NCBI GenBank assembly: GCA_001600055.1
Contig: BCIV01000001.1
Coordinates: 799,774-863,773 of the forward strand
DNA length: 64,000 nt
Origin: Filobasidium wieringae
Taxonomy: Eukaryota; Basidiomycota; Tremellomycetes; Filobasidiales; Filobasidiaceae
Reading direction: 5' to 3'
In this document: positions 37,469-48,499 of the stretch, one piece after another
Layout of the letters: every line of letters starts with the position of its first letter
Position numbering within the stretch: position 1 is the stretch's first letter
Position numbers and translations under genes: made by a program
Notes under the pieces: model-generated
What the model saw: only the letters and a program-made list of their open reading frames with translations
Told to the model about the DNA's origin: nothing
Database searches by the model: none

Positions 37469-37780
37469 ACTATCCCTTGTGCAAACAAGCGAACAAAGGA
37501 TCCCCAGACAAACGAAAAAACGAGAAAAATGAAGGAAAACAAGATTCCAAACAGAAGAGACTGTATGTTTTTCAAACCAACGCCTGGATTTCGATTTATC
37601 TTGTAGAGAAACGGTTCGTTTTGTTGCATCACCGAATGGGTTTATATCATTGCATTTTGAGAGATTGTTCGGCTCGTCTTCTTCATCTGATTTGTGTACC
37701 GTTTCGGTCAACCTTTCGCTTGACTCCATTTATAGAACAGAAAGAACAGCGTCCATTTATATCATTTTAACCTCAGCATA
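37469..37780. other. Convergent 3' intergenic region
   Basis: A 312-base A-rich stretch between converging stop codons. The ORFs in it are shadows without support. Confidence 0.4.
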
Positions 37781-38654
37781 TCAATCGAAAGCCGGGAACT
37801 CCCCCTTCTTCGACTCCTTTGCTGCGTTTTTCTGAGCGGCTTCTTTGGCGCGTCTCCTTTTGACTTCCTCTTTATGCCGCGCTGTTGCTGCCTGTATTGC
37901 CCTTTCGGTTTCGGCATCTTTAACGTCACCTTCAATTTCGCTATCACGCCGCAAGGTTACATTGCTGAGCATGCTGCAAGCCTCACTGTAGGGCGAAGGA
38001 GAACGATTGTCCGATTATGCTGACCTTGTCGATCTTGTAAAGTAGCCCATTTGTGGAGATCGGCTTTGCTTGGGTCAGTGATGTGGGTATAGCCGATTCG
38101 AGATCTGCAAGCGTCAACTGGCGAAGTGGGTCATATACACATATCGACTTGTCTGATACCAGTGGAACTTCAAAAGCATTGTCTTCTTCTGATTCAAGAA
38201 GCGAATGACACTCCGACCGATCGTCCGTTAGAGCCGAAACTTCTGAGCAACCAGCATCGGACCTGACGCGGTCGAGGTGTTCTATGGTACTGACATGAGC
38301 TCTTTCAATCACCAAACCTCTGCTTAGAGAGGTAGCCCATGAACATCGGCTTCGAGTGCAGAATCGCAGGTGAGAGACGAGTGGTCAGCTGGACTATAGC
38401 AACCTGAAGAACGGGATGAAACATACCATGCCGATCAAGGCCCGATACTCGACCGAGTTATGCCAAGGATTGAGTTGCAAGTCGACCAGGCAGCCAAATG
38501 ATGGCGAAGATTCGAGAGGGAGGGAGTAATCGTATTGAATTCTGACGATCGGAAGAGAAGCAAAAGTTGAAACTCCTTGCCCGTTTCATCCGAAGAAGGA
38601 AGTGTTTCAGGTGATGTCGGTATTGTTATAAAGCGACGTGTATATTCGTGGCAT
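37781..38654 (-). CDS. Unrecognised protein, uncertain gene model
   Basis: I do not recognise this gene. The best-supported parts are the exon at about 38024-38300 (VSTIEHLDRVRSD, FEVPLVSDKSICVYDPLRQL, GLLYKIDK) and the last exon 37781-37981 (ACSMLSNVTLRRDSEIE, then a Lys/Ala-rich helix ending KKGEFPAFD). A 43-base intron with donor GTCAGC and acceptor GTGAG joins them in frame. Upstream, an exon near 38421-38541 reads YDYSLPLESSPSFGCLVDL and LNPWHNSVEYRALIGM. A start exon at 38638-38654 (MPRIYT) splices to it in phase. The join between 38421 and 38300 is unresolved: a T|GTTTCA donor with a GCAGAG acceptor keeps frame. It shares a divergent promoter with ZTA1. Confidence 0.45.
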
Positions 38655-38881
38655 GGCGTGATGCAAAGGACGGGTCACGTGCAGACGGGACACGGTAACC
38701 TCCGGTGATGACTAACCAGCCAGCTTACCCATATATCATATCGTCATATCCCTCTTGCTCTTGACAGTTATTCAACATGAATACTCGTTGACTTGACTAT
38801 TAAGAAGAGACTATAAGGCATCCTGAGCAGCGACAACTCCAGTTGCTTGTCACATAAGTTTTGCAGACCATCATCGACCGT
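38655..38881. promoter_or_regulatory. Divergent promoter with E-box and AP-1/Yap-like site
   Basis: CACGTG lies at 38676-38681 (context GGTCACGTGC) and TGACTAA at 38709-38715. TGACTAA is a recognised site type for fungal Yap1-class bZIP factors that drive oxidative-stress genes, in keeping with the quinone oxidoreductase downstream. No protein-DNA evidence is available. Confidence 0.4.
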
Positions 38882-40078
38882 ATGCCAATCAGGAACTTCT
38901 TCTCCCCTCAATCCGCATTCAAGCTAGCTCCTTACTCTCTTAGGACCATCATGACAGACATTCCCAAGACCATGCGAGGTATCCTCATCGAGGCTACAGG
39001 AGGTACCGAGGTTCTTCAGTACAAGACCGATTTGCCTGTACCTCAACCTAAAGAAGGGGAGGTCTTGGTCAAGAACCAATATGCGGGAATCAACTATATC
39101 GATACGTGAGTCGCAATGTAAACAAGTATCGGCAACTCGTCCTGAAGGAATTCCAATGCTACACCAGATACTTCCGAACCGGTCTTTATCCTTCAAAGAA
39201 ACCCGAGATCTTAGGCCGAGAAGGGTATGGAACCGTTGTCTCCCTGGGTTCCTCGGCCAAACCCCTTCACGACCTTCAGGTCGGAGACAAGGTCGTGTGG
39301 ATGTCCACGGGCGGATATGCGGAATATACCGCCGCTCCTGCTCTACACACCTACAAGCTTCCGGAGAATCTCGATCCAAAGTTGGCCATCGCTGGTCTTC
39401 TGCAAGGTCTTACGGCTGTCAGCCTGGTCCGAGAAGCACATGCGGTGAAGAAGGGGGAATACGTGCTCGTTCATGCTGCTGCAGGAGGGGTTGGTCTTCT
39501 TCTCTGTCAAATGCTCAAGACCATCGGAGCTCGAGTCATTGCTACTGCATCTACCCAAGAAAAGCTGGACCTCGCGAAAGAGAACGGTGCGGAGTTTTTG
39601 ATCAACTATAGCGAGGAAAAGGATCTCGTTGGGAAAGTCAAGGAAATCGCTGAGGGCGAAGGAGTTCATGTCGTTTTCGATGGGGTTGGGAAGGATACTT
39701 TCGAAGACGATCTTCAGCTGGTCAGGAGGAAAGGGTCTTTGGTTACTTTCGGAAACGCTTCTGGAGCCGTACCTCCATTCGCAGTCGCGTAAGTCATGGT
39801 ACATACACGTCTCTGCCTCATGAATGTTTCCTGATACATCCGTTACCGACCACAGTCGACTTTCCGCTAAGAATCTTCGCCTGATGCGACCTACTCTCTT
39901 CAACTACATCGTAACCAGGGAAGAGTTCACCACCTACACCAAGGAACTGTTCGACTGGATTGAGCAGGGTGAATTGAACGTTAAGGTTCACAAGATTTAC
40001 AAGTTGGAGGATGTCAAGCAGGCACACGAAGATCTGGAGGGAAGGAAGACTACCGGAAAGTTGTTGCTTGAAATCTAA
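38882..40078 (+). CDS. ZTA1: NADPH:quinone oxidoreductase, Zta1 / zeta-crystallin type
   Basis: A zinc-free medium-chain reductase that reduces quinones with NADPH and helps against oxidative stress. Three exons: 38882-39105, 39168-39788 and 39856-40078, 355 residues. The N-terminal half has GINYIDTYFRTGLYP and GREGYGTVV. The Rossmann motif VLVHAAAGGVGLLLCQMLK (AAGGVG, NADPH pyrophosphate) and FDGVGKDTF follow. No structural-zinc Cys lobe is present, as expected. The tail KLEDVKQAHEDLEGRKTTGK is the family end. Residues 1-24 (MPIRNFFSPQSAFKLAPYSL) are basic, amphipathic and lack acidic residues, like a mitochondrial presequence; a second ATG at 38951 (MTDIPKTMRG) would give a cytosolic form. 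Confidence 0.93.
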
Positions 40079-40310
40079 GGGCATGCAATCGAGAATGAGC
40101 AATTATTCAATTATATGAATCAAGGTATCTTTGTATGAATGCAAATGATGATATTCGTCAACATCTAACTTCGGACATCGCGCTTCTTTCCATGTCCGTA
40201 CCTGAACAGAGGTCACCCCGATGCCTACAATATGAGTCAACTGAACGTTCCCGTATGCAAAATAGTATAGCTACATCTTCGGTTACTGATCATCTACGTG
40301 GCCTCTCGTG

Positions 40311-43243
40311 ATGTCGGCCTCACCCTTCATCAAAAGGACTAAACCCCGAGCCAATGCGAGGCAACGGGACGAGTCTATATCCGGTCCTCCATCAGCTGGA
40401 GATGCGAACAATGTTGAAGACGAAGATGATGGAATGAGTATCAGTCCGATGCTCATGGCGAAAAACAGGAAGAAGGAAAAGGAGAAGAGGAAAACAGGTT
40501 CCATCGGGAAGAGTCGACTGAGTTTTGGAGGTGATGATGAAGATGGAACGGAGGAGAAGACGTTCGTTCCAAGGAAATCCAAGCTCTCTCAATCGATCTC
40601 CCTGCAGAAGGCGGTCACGACTGCTGCAGCTGCTTCGACGATCGCACTGAATTCGGGAGATTATCATAATCCTTTTGCCTCGAAACTAGCCTCGACACCC
40701 TCTACGTCAAGTTCCGTCTACAACAATGCTTATCTGCAGGAACTCAAAGCTTCTACACCGACCCGCTCAGCTAGACCACGAGCAGATGAAGACGATGTCA
40801 CGAGTATGGACGTAGACGAAGCTATAGACCCTTTTCAACCAAGAGCTTCTGGTTCTGGTATGAGTCAATACCAAGTTCTGGACACGACTCAAGGGATTCC
40901 AGACGAAGCGCTCATAGCTGCAGCGAAAGCTAAACGGAAGACTGCCGTAGGCACTGGTGTATCCTCGGGAAGTGGACTCGGCGGAGAGAACTACATAAGT
41001 ATCACACAAGACAATGGAAAGCTGGCATTGTTTGATTCCGATATAAAAAGTGGGCCTCATCCCGAGAGTCGACTGCAACGAGAAGAGGATGAGGAGGGTG
41101 AGGGCGATGAAGGTAAACCCAACCTCGGAATAGTTGGTCTTGGCTTAGGGAATGCTAATGGTATGTATGTCCAGACTTTGCCGACTTTACAGAAGCGAAC
41201 ACCAAGATGGCTCTGGGCAAGAACGCTAATAAAGCAGCAGCAAGACGGTTGAAGAACGATATGGTTGATGCTATAGATGATCGGTACGGCGATATCTGGG
41301 CGATATGTGTTCGTCAATAATACTGATGTTTGCTTCATAGTGAGATTGAGGATCAAGATGATGAGGATGAATTAGCATGGGAGATGGCGCAGGCGGCTAG
41401 AGCGACTGGGAATCGTGATATAATGGCAACTAAGGCAATTGAAGAGGTAAGCCGCTTTTCTGCCTACTGCAGCACACCATTTATACTGAAGCTTTCATCG
41501 GTAGAAAAAGAGACCTTACCAATCGGCCCCAATTCCCGCATCTAGACCACTTCCTACCGTAAAATCTGCCGCAGCTAGATTACAAGCTTCCATTGCTTTC
41601 TTAGAATCCGCCCAAACCGCTCGTACAGGCGAAATCGAATATGCCGAACGCGAGTTGGTAGCATGCGATACACAGGAAGCAGACTTGCGGGAAGAAGTGA
41701 ACAGGGTGGAGGCGAAGAAGGAGTGGATGGATGAGTTTCGAGGATGGGTCGAGATGCTGGGCGGGTTCTTGGAGGAAAAGGTGAGTCTTACTTGAAATGT
41801 TTCCAAACGAGCTGAGCTTGAACTGACTAATTCGTCGATCCAGATGCCTGTACTGCAGAAGATCGAACAAGATATGATGCTGCACTATAAGGAACGGCAT
41901 GAAATATACACAAAGAGAAGATTGGCCGACGATTCTGACGATCTCGCGCTTTGCGTCGGCGTAATTGGGGTAGAAAACGAAGTAGAGGAAGTTGATGAGA
42001 TGGGCAGAACACGAAGAGGGATCGACGACTCTGGACCTTACTCCAATATACGGTGTGCCAGAAGACAACATCGGATAGCCAGACGAGGACGACGAGCGAG
42101 TAAACTGCGAAAAGAACAGCAAGAGGATGGGTTGTCAACTGATAGTGAATTGGGCGAAGGTGATACGGAAGATTACCAGACGGCGCAAGAAGCGCTTCAG
42201 GTGCGAGTCGATACCTTATCGAGTGATGTCAAGGCGGAGGATTTCCGAGATCCTCAATTAGGGTTGGCGGTGAGATTTGGAGGCTGGAGGAAGCAATACG
42301 AGGAGGAATACAATAATGCATACGGAGGGCTCGCCATGGTACAAGGTTGGGAATATTGGGCGCGCCAAGAGATGATCGGCTGGGAGCCTGGCAGGGTGAG
42401 TCCACTCCGGTCCAGCGAGATAGATTGTGGTCGTGCTGAGACAAGCCCAATAAGACACATAAATCGCTTGATACTTTCCACTGGTTCGGCTGCTTGCACC
42501 GATATTCCCGTCCGAAAGCGGATGTCGCCCAACCATCGGACGACGATGACATGGATATCGACGAGGAGCCGCCACTTGGTGTCGATGGCGACTTAGCTGC
42601 TGCTATGGTCTCATCTGCAGTGACCAATATAATCACAAAATCCGTGGAACATGGTGTTTACGATGTTTACTCGACCCGGCAGACACGCAACTTGGCAGAC
42701 TTGGTTGATGTCGTTGGGGAATACTTGGGTAAAGACGGTGCGAAATATCGAGTGAGTGCATGCTATGAAGTGATCCTTTCTGGTCCACAAGTCACTTACG
42801 CATGTCTTGTCAGGGCATTCTCAAAGCCATCTTAAACGCATTTGTCTTGACACTTGAATCCTCATCTGACTTGATACTCTCGGTCACATCGCCTAGCTCT
42901 TCTCCACCTCCCGCCTTCGATCCTGCATCGCGTACAGCTTTAGCTACGCTTACGAACCGCAGATTGAAATTGCTGAAGAACTTGCTATTATGGCGGCGAT
43001 ACGCTGCTAACGAGATTGCGGACTTGGCGAACAGACTGATCAGCGATTTTATGAACACCGTCCTCCGGAGCTCCTGGGAAAGCGGTGGAGAAGAATGCGC
43101 TCTCAAGGTGAGATTACGTGTGATCGCTTGAGTCCAGAAAGGTTCTGACGGATCATTTGCAGCTTTCCCAAGCGGTACCAACAGGTTTCTTGAACCCGGA
43201 ACTCGTCAAGTCTTTGCAAGGGAGTGATGGCATCCGACATTAA
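40311..43243 (+). CDS. GCFC-domain protein (PAXBP1/GCFC2 family)
   Basis: GCFC proteins are nuclear factors linked to spliceosome disassembly (intron lariat complex) through Prp43/TFIP11-type partners. Eight exons: 40311 to about 41136, then 41193-41283, 41341-41446, 41511-41780, 41844-42395, 42455-42751, 42814-43107 and 43163-43243, about 838 residues. The N-terminus is basic and disordered (FIKRTKPRANARQRDE), followed by SKLSQSISLQKAV, an acidic block, and SAPIPASRPLPTVKSAAARL. The GCFC domain runs from about residue 470: QYEEEYNNAYGGLAMVQGWE, WARQEMIGWEP, LDTFHWFGCLHRY, and near the end TNRRLKLLKNLLLWRRY. The exon 1 donor is ambiguous: GTATGT at 41161 would leave a 32-base intron, GTCTTG at 41137 a 56-base one with a GCTAAT branch site. 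Confidence 0.85.
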
Positions 43244-43842
43244 AGCGGATGCCTTGCGCGAGAGGGACAACGAGATATCTGCCTAGAAGACAATGTCCAT
43301 GACTCAAGTTGAAAGACTTGAGTTTGAGACCATCGAGTGCACATAAAGCCAGCAGCTTTTGCTGCTGAAGATAAGCATAACGCGCACGAATCGGCTCGAA
43401 AGGCTAAATGAATCATGAAGCATCAAACTGACCCGCTCTTCCGCGCTCACGACGTTTCTGACGTCAGCGTAACCATGAAGAGACGTGGCTCGTTCCGCTG
43501 TCAGACAATTGGATGGAAACGTAGCATTTAATAATGAATTTACTGTATCATACGTTGTATCCCGTTGTCATACAACATTGATGAGCGCGAGCTCGGCATA
43601 ACATGTGCAAAGTCACTACCTTTGACTGTCCTTGCAACCTCGATAAGCTGGTTACAGCGAGATAATCTGCTTGCGCTGGACCAGCTGCGTGTGTATGCTG
43701 CAATGACTTGACTTCGCAGGTTGTCCGTATAAGCACAAGTGAGCCTGCAAAGCTGATGGTGACGCTTCTTGTTAGGCGTTCAGCACTCTTTCAGGAAACG
43801 CTGGGATCCGATGAGCGGGATCCGTTACAGACTGCATGTAGC
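43244..43842. other. Convergent 3' intergenic region
   Basis: A 599-base space between the GCFC and UPF1 stop codons, long for this window. ORFs in it are short and unsupported. I looked for tRNA B-box and C/D snoRNA boxes and saw none that were convincing. Confidence 0.4.
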
Positions 43843-46800
43843 TTAGTACTCTGTGTAGCCTGCCTGACTTTGAGCATATGTTGTAGGCGCATAGCTTGTT
43901 GACGCATCATCGTTCATTGTCTTGTAATCCGGAGCGTCACTAGCGGTCAAAGATCCAGCCGAAGTCCTCCTCTTCAACCTATCCCACTGTGTCGACATGA
44001 TACTACCTCGTTCGGACGGAGCGATGCCTCCTACCATGCTGGCAGTATCGCCAGATTGCGAGAGAGCTTGTTGTGAGACATAACTTTGCGCATATGTACT
44101 GTATGTTCCGCCTCGCTTGCCAGTTCCTCCAAGATGGGGCGGTAGGAATGGCGCTCCAGGTGTAAACATAGGTAAAGTTGATGAGTAAGCCTGAGAGACA
44201 ACGGATTGCGCATCCGAAGGGATGTACCCAACGGGATCGTGAGTCCTGTAATATGCCGCATCGTATCGACTTGGAACAGCAGGGGCTGACGCGCAGAACA
44301 GGAATCGAGTCAGCTACCAAGACGTCATTGTGATAAGCAACGACAGGCTCACGGTCGCTGGCTATGGTTGGCCCGTTTAAGAACTCCATGGCAGGTGCTT
44401 CGAAACGTCTGAATTGCTCCATGGCCTTGTTCAATGTCTTTTTCGGCTTGCTGAATTGAATCATACTGGTTTGTAGATTGTTGAGTGGGCCTTCAACCAG
44501 GCAGTTTTTTTCCTTGTAGTGCGTCAAGAGATAGTGCCAAAGAGGGTGCTGGGAACACGCATCTCGTGAGCCTCAATGACTATGCGGATGCAATGCAAGA
44601 TACGCTTACCTTGCTCAAGACCTTTGGATTACCAAGTATGACAACTCCGTATTTGGCTCGAGTCAAAGCAACGTTCAACCTTCTTGGATCGTTCAGGAAA
44701 CCGATCCCTTGATGTTCGTTACTCCTAACACAACTCAAAATGATGTAGTCTTTCTCTCGACCTTGGAAAGCGTCCACACTCGCCACCTCGACCTCCTTGT
44801 ATAGATCTTTCTTGAGAGATCCGTTGTACTGGAAAAAGTTGACCACATAGGACCGCTGCCCTTCATAAGGGGTGATGACCCCTATCTGAGAAGGCAAAAC
44901 TCCCGCCTTGAAAAACTTCGTCACGATCTTCTCAACGTTGCTCGCCTCGGTTCTGCATTGAACAAGTAAAAGCATCAATGTCAGCCGTAATACGTCTCGT
45001 AATTACTACTCACCTGTTCAAGAATGAGGTTCCGCTACTGGAAATCTCTTCGTTACCCAAGTTCTGATAGAAGAACATCGGGGTATCCATAACGGGCCAG
45101 GGGAAGTCCACATTCTTTCGGAGACGCTCGGGAGCTGTAACACCGTTCTGCAAAGTACCTTCATAGAACATGTTCGACGGGAACTCCGAAAGACAAGGAT
45201 GCATCCTGTATTGCACTTGAAGTCGAATAGGTTTGTTGCCTAAATAGACCAAACGCTCGAATAACGATTGCGATAATCCCGCTCGAGCCGCCTTCTTGTT
45301 CATGATGACAGGGCCGAGTTGCTGTTCACGGAGTCAGATTAGTATGCCGGTTCAACACATGTTCACAAAGTCACCGTACCTGATGATCTCCCACAAAGAC
45401 AACCTGCTTACAGCCCATGATCAAGGGGATCATACATTCTATAGGGCGGGGTTGTTTGTCAAAACGGGATGCATATCGACAGGACTGACTTAGACATACC
45501 TGGTTCCGCAGCTTGTGTAGCCTCGTCTATCAACACAGTACGGAACTTGAATTTGGCCAAACGTGGATCTCCTGCACCCACACAGGTGGTACAAATTACG
45601 TCTGCAGCGGTCAAGATATCCTTCTCGGCGTTTCGCACAAGGGCTCGATATTTTCGCTCGTCCGTGGAACTGAGTTCCCCTTGCTCGCTTTTCAGTTGGA
45701 TGAGTTTCTGCAACTCGCGATGTGTGTCCGCGTTCGCTACTTGATTGTGCAACGACAAGAAAGAGACCGAGGAGTCTAGAGCTTCACGTGATTTCGCTGC
45801 CAATCGAACTACTTTCAGTCCAGTCTTATGGATCTTCTCTGTCAGCTGATCGACAGCAACATTGGAAGGAGCGCACACCAGAACCTGACCGGGGTTCATT
45901 TTGGCCAAGTGGAAGACAATCGAAGCGGACGTAACCGTCTTTCCGGTTCCCGGGGGACCCTGTTGGAAGCCAGGACGATTGGTATAGCCCATTCCCCGAT
46001 ATCAAATTAACTCACTTGAATCAAACTTAGAGGCTTTTGCAATACACTTCTTACGGCGTTCATCTGAGAACTGTTCAGGTCTGGTAGATTGGGCGCCGAC
46101 ATCCTCTTGGGTAATTGAGTTCGCAGAATCTGCGGCTCGAGGTCGTGGCCCAAGAGTTTATGATACTATAACCAGTGAATAAAAGGCTTGAGATGATGTG
46201 CGAAAAAAGACAAAAAAAGGGTTTAAGACGCACGATATATCCACTGACACTTCTCTCATCAAGTGCAAATGTCTTCATGGCAGACTGCATCCGGTCAAAG
46301 CTGGTCGATTTCCAAACGTAATCAACTGAGAATCCGGTGGTGCAGTCAGATGGCACATTATCCGAGCGACGCAACTCAAGCGCAATCTCGTCAGACACAT
46401 CTGTAAGAAAGAGCGATGTCACTGATGCCCTCGCATGTAAACATAGTGCTTGTACTTACTGTTGGGAATCTTGACTACATTTCCATCTCCCTCCCAGCTA
46501 GAACCGCCGTGCTGACTGTATCCGTGAAGACCTCCTCCCGAAAATTTGAGTCGTAATTCGTCTCCGACTGCCAACCTGACCTCTCCACTTTCTAGCTTGG
46601 GCATAGCAAAGTAGGCGATACGCTTGTGGTTCAGACCAATATCCCATCGGATGGTGATATCGTTCTCAGTCTGGGATTCTTTAAGTCGTTTGTCATAATC
46701 GGCTTCGATTTTCACGAGAGGGCCAAAAATGTTTTGGTATTGATAAGCGTCCTCGTATCTAGAAGCTTCACATCAGACATCTCTTTGGCTATCTACGACG

Positions 46801-47955
46801 TATCACTCACTTAGCCAGAACCATCTGTAGATCTTCCTCTCCTTCAGCCCTTTCAGCATCCTCGAGCTTGGCTTCAGGATTAGATCTCCACAATTCTTCC
46901 AAGCGATTTAGCTCCTTGAAGCCGATGTGCCTGGCTCGCATGACTTCATGCTCGGTAGGCGGCCTGACGAGCCAAGACAAGAACGCTCGGTCGTCTATGA
47001 TGGCAGACCATTGAGAAATGTCCCAGGCTATATCCTTGTTCCCCGTCATTGCCGCACAAGGCTGACGACATAATAGCACGACCACGGTATCGCTCTTAGC
47101 AGGAATGAACCCGAGAGTAAAGACGTTTTTCGCTCCACAATTGTAACCTGACATCATGCAGATAGTTGGAAGCAGTCCCGAGCCATACGAGATATCGCAA
47201 CGACTCACACTCAGGAGTGGTATCACCTAGCGGTCCTTCGGGGTGCAACATAACTTCGCGATGTCGTGCTCGTACCATATGGTTGACGATGTGGCTTGCC
47301 CCTCCATTGCCTCCATTAGGTCCGATATGGTTTCCACCTATTCTAGCGTTGCAGAACCATTTGTTGCATCCTAGACACTTGACCACTGAAGAAGGAGCGT
47401 GGATTCCACAATAAGCACAAGCATGTTCTGGTAGATCGGGAATGGCGACCGCGAAATCGGCTTCTGGTAAGGAATCGTGAAGATGATCTGCCATAATGAG
47501 CTCGTCATGTTCATGGTAATGGTGATGAGCCTGTGGGGGTTGAGCTAGATCGTCCAGAACACCGAAATCCTCATATGCTATAGGATCCTCTTCTTCAAAT
47601 ACTGGATGACGATTGCTTCTCTGTCTCTGAAAATGTCCGCTCAAATTGATATCTCCTAGTCCCTCGTTGAGATCGGATAAGCTGACGCTGCCAAGATCGG
47701 ATGGCGGAGCCCTTCGACTTGAGTCTCCATTGTAGTTTGTAGAATAGGTTGAAGCTGAGTCGTCACCTCCATACTGCAAGTGAGAAAATCGTCGAGTAGA
47801 GGGGAAGGATGGGACGATGGAGCGAGTGAAAAGCAAGACGATTAGATAGGCAAGTGAGTGAGTAACCTAGAGATATCCTTATAACTGCTTCCTTGAACGA
47901 ATAGCTTGAAATTGCCACTTACTCGAGAAGCACCCTCCAAATGCGAAAAGTCCAT
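43843..47955 (-). CDS. UPF1: Nonsense-mediated decay helicase Upf1
   Basis: Upf1 is the SF1 RNA helicase at the centre of nonsense-mediated mRNA decay. Twelve exons, starting 47923-47955, 47209-47773, 46811-47147 and 46460-46759. The CH zinc domain (about residues 95-260) shows [24 protein letters not shown], and [19 protein letters not shown]. The 1B region has [20 protein letters not shown]. Helicase motifs are in order: [15 protein letters not shown] (I), [12 protein letters not shown] (Ia), [10 protein letters not shown] (II), VFVGDHQQLGPVI (III), [20 protein letters not shown] (IV), [19 protein letters not shown] (V) and [18 protein letters not shown] (VI). The Ser/Gln-rich tail contains [12 protein letters not shown], the SQ cluster phosphorylated in animal Upf1 by SMG1. 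The last intron is best placed with donor GTGAGC (67 bases), removing a stretch an ORF finder would keep. Confidence 0.96.
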
Positions 47956-48499
47956 TCCCCTTACTAAATTAGTCTCTTGGTGAACAGGCGCTCTTGTACG
48001 TTTGTTCTGTCTAGCGTATAGTGATGTTTATAAGCAGCTGACCTGTCAATTTGAAGAGCTGTGAAGGTTGTGAGGAGGAACGGACAGTTGGATATGCACA
48101 CGCTAATCTGGGCTATAACATTTGAATGATTAGTCGGAAATACGCGACCGACAAAGGGGGCGATCTCGATCTTCGAGATCTGCGAGCGAATCTATCCAAT
48201 TTATAGCAAGAAGTACAATGGCCATTGATATATCGCCATGTCATGACACGAACTCGCATACATGAATGCTAAACCCCAAAAGAGAACAGGTGCAAATGAT
48301 TGTGTAACTGGTCGTTATAATATAAGATGGTCGGTCAAGCTCAGATCCGTGACCTTGCGAGACATCCCTTGAGGATCTCGTCAAGTCATAAGGGGTTTGC
48401 CATGAAGCACGAGTGAAAGTCGAAGTCTACCGGAAGTCGTCGAGATCGAAGCGATGGGGATGGGGAAGAGGGCAGAGGGAGGTCGGGGTATCGAGGTGT
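47956..48499. promoter_or_regulatory. UPF1 promoter and importin alpha 3' end
   Basis: A 544-base gap between two minus-strand genes. A TATAATATAAG stretch lies at about 48318-48327, but on the wrong side for a clear assignment. No gene is seen. Confidence 0.4.

Noticed and set aside
38330..38420. An exon reading VAIVQLTTRLSPAILHSKPM in the gene at 37781-38654
   Set aside because: It would require a 23-base intron before it and a 28-base intron after it. It is probably intronic shadow.
41161..41192. A 32-base intron in the GCFC gene with a perfect GTATGT donor
   Set aside because: It is below the size of any other secure intron here. A donor at 41137 gives a 56-base intron with a GCTAAT branch site and the same phase, so I prefer that but note the ambiguity.
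44289..44320. A 32-base intron near the 3' end of UPF1 (donor GTAGCT)
   Set aside because: A GTGAGC donor further upstream gives a 67-base intron with a CTGAC branch site and keeps frame.
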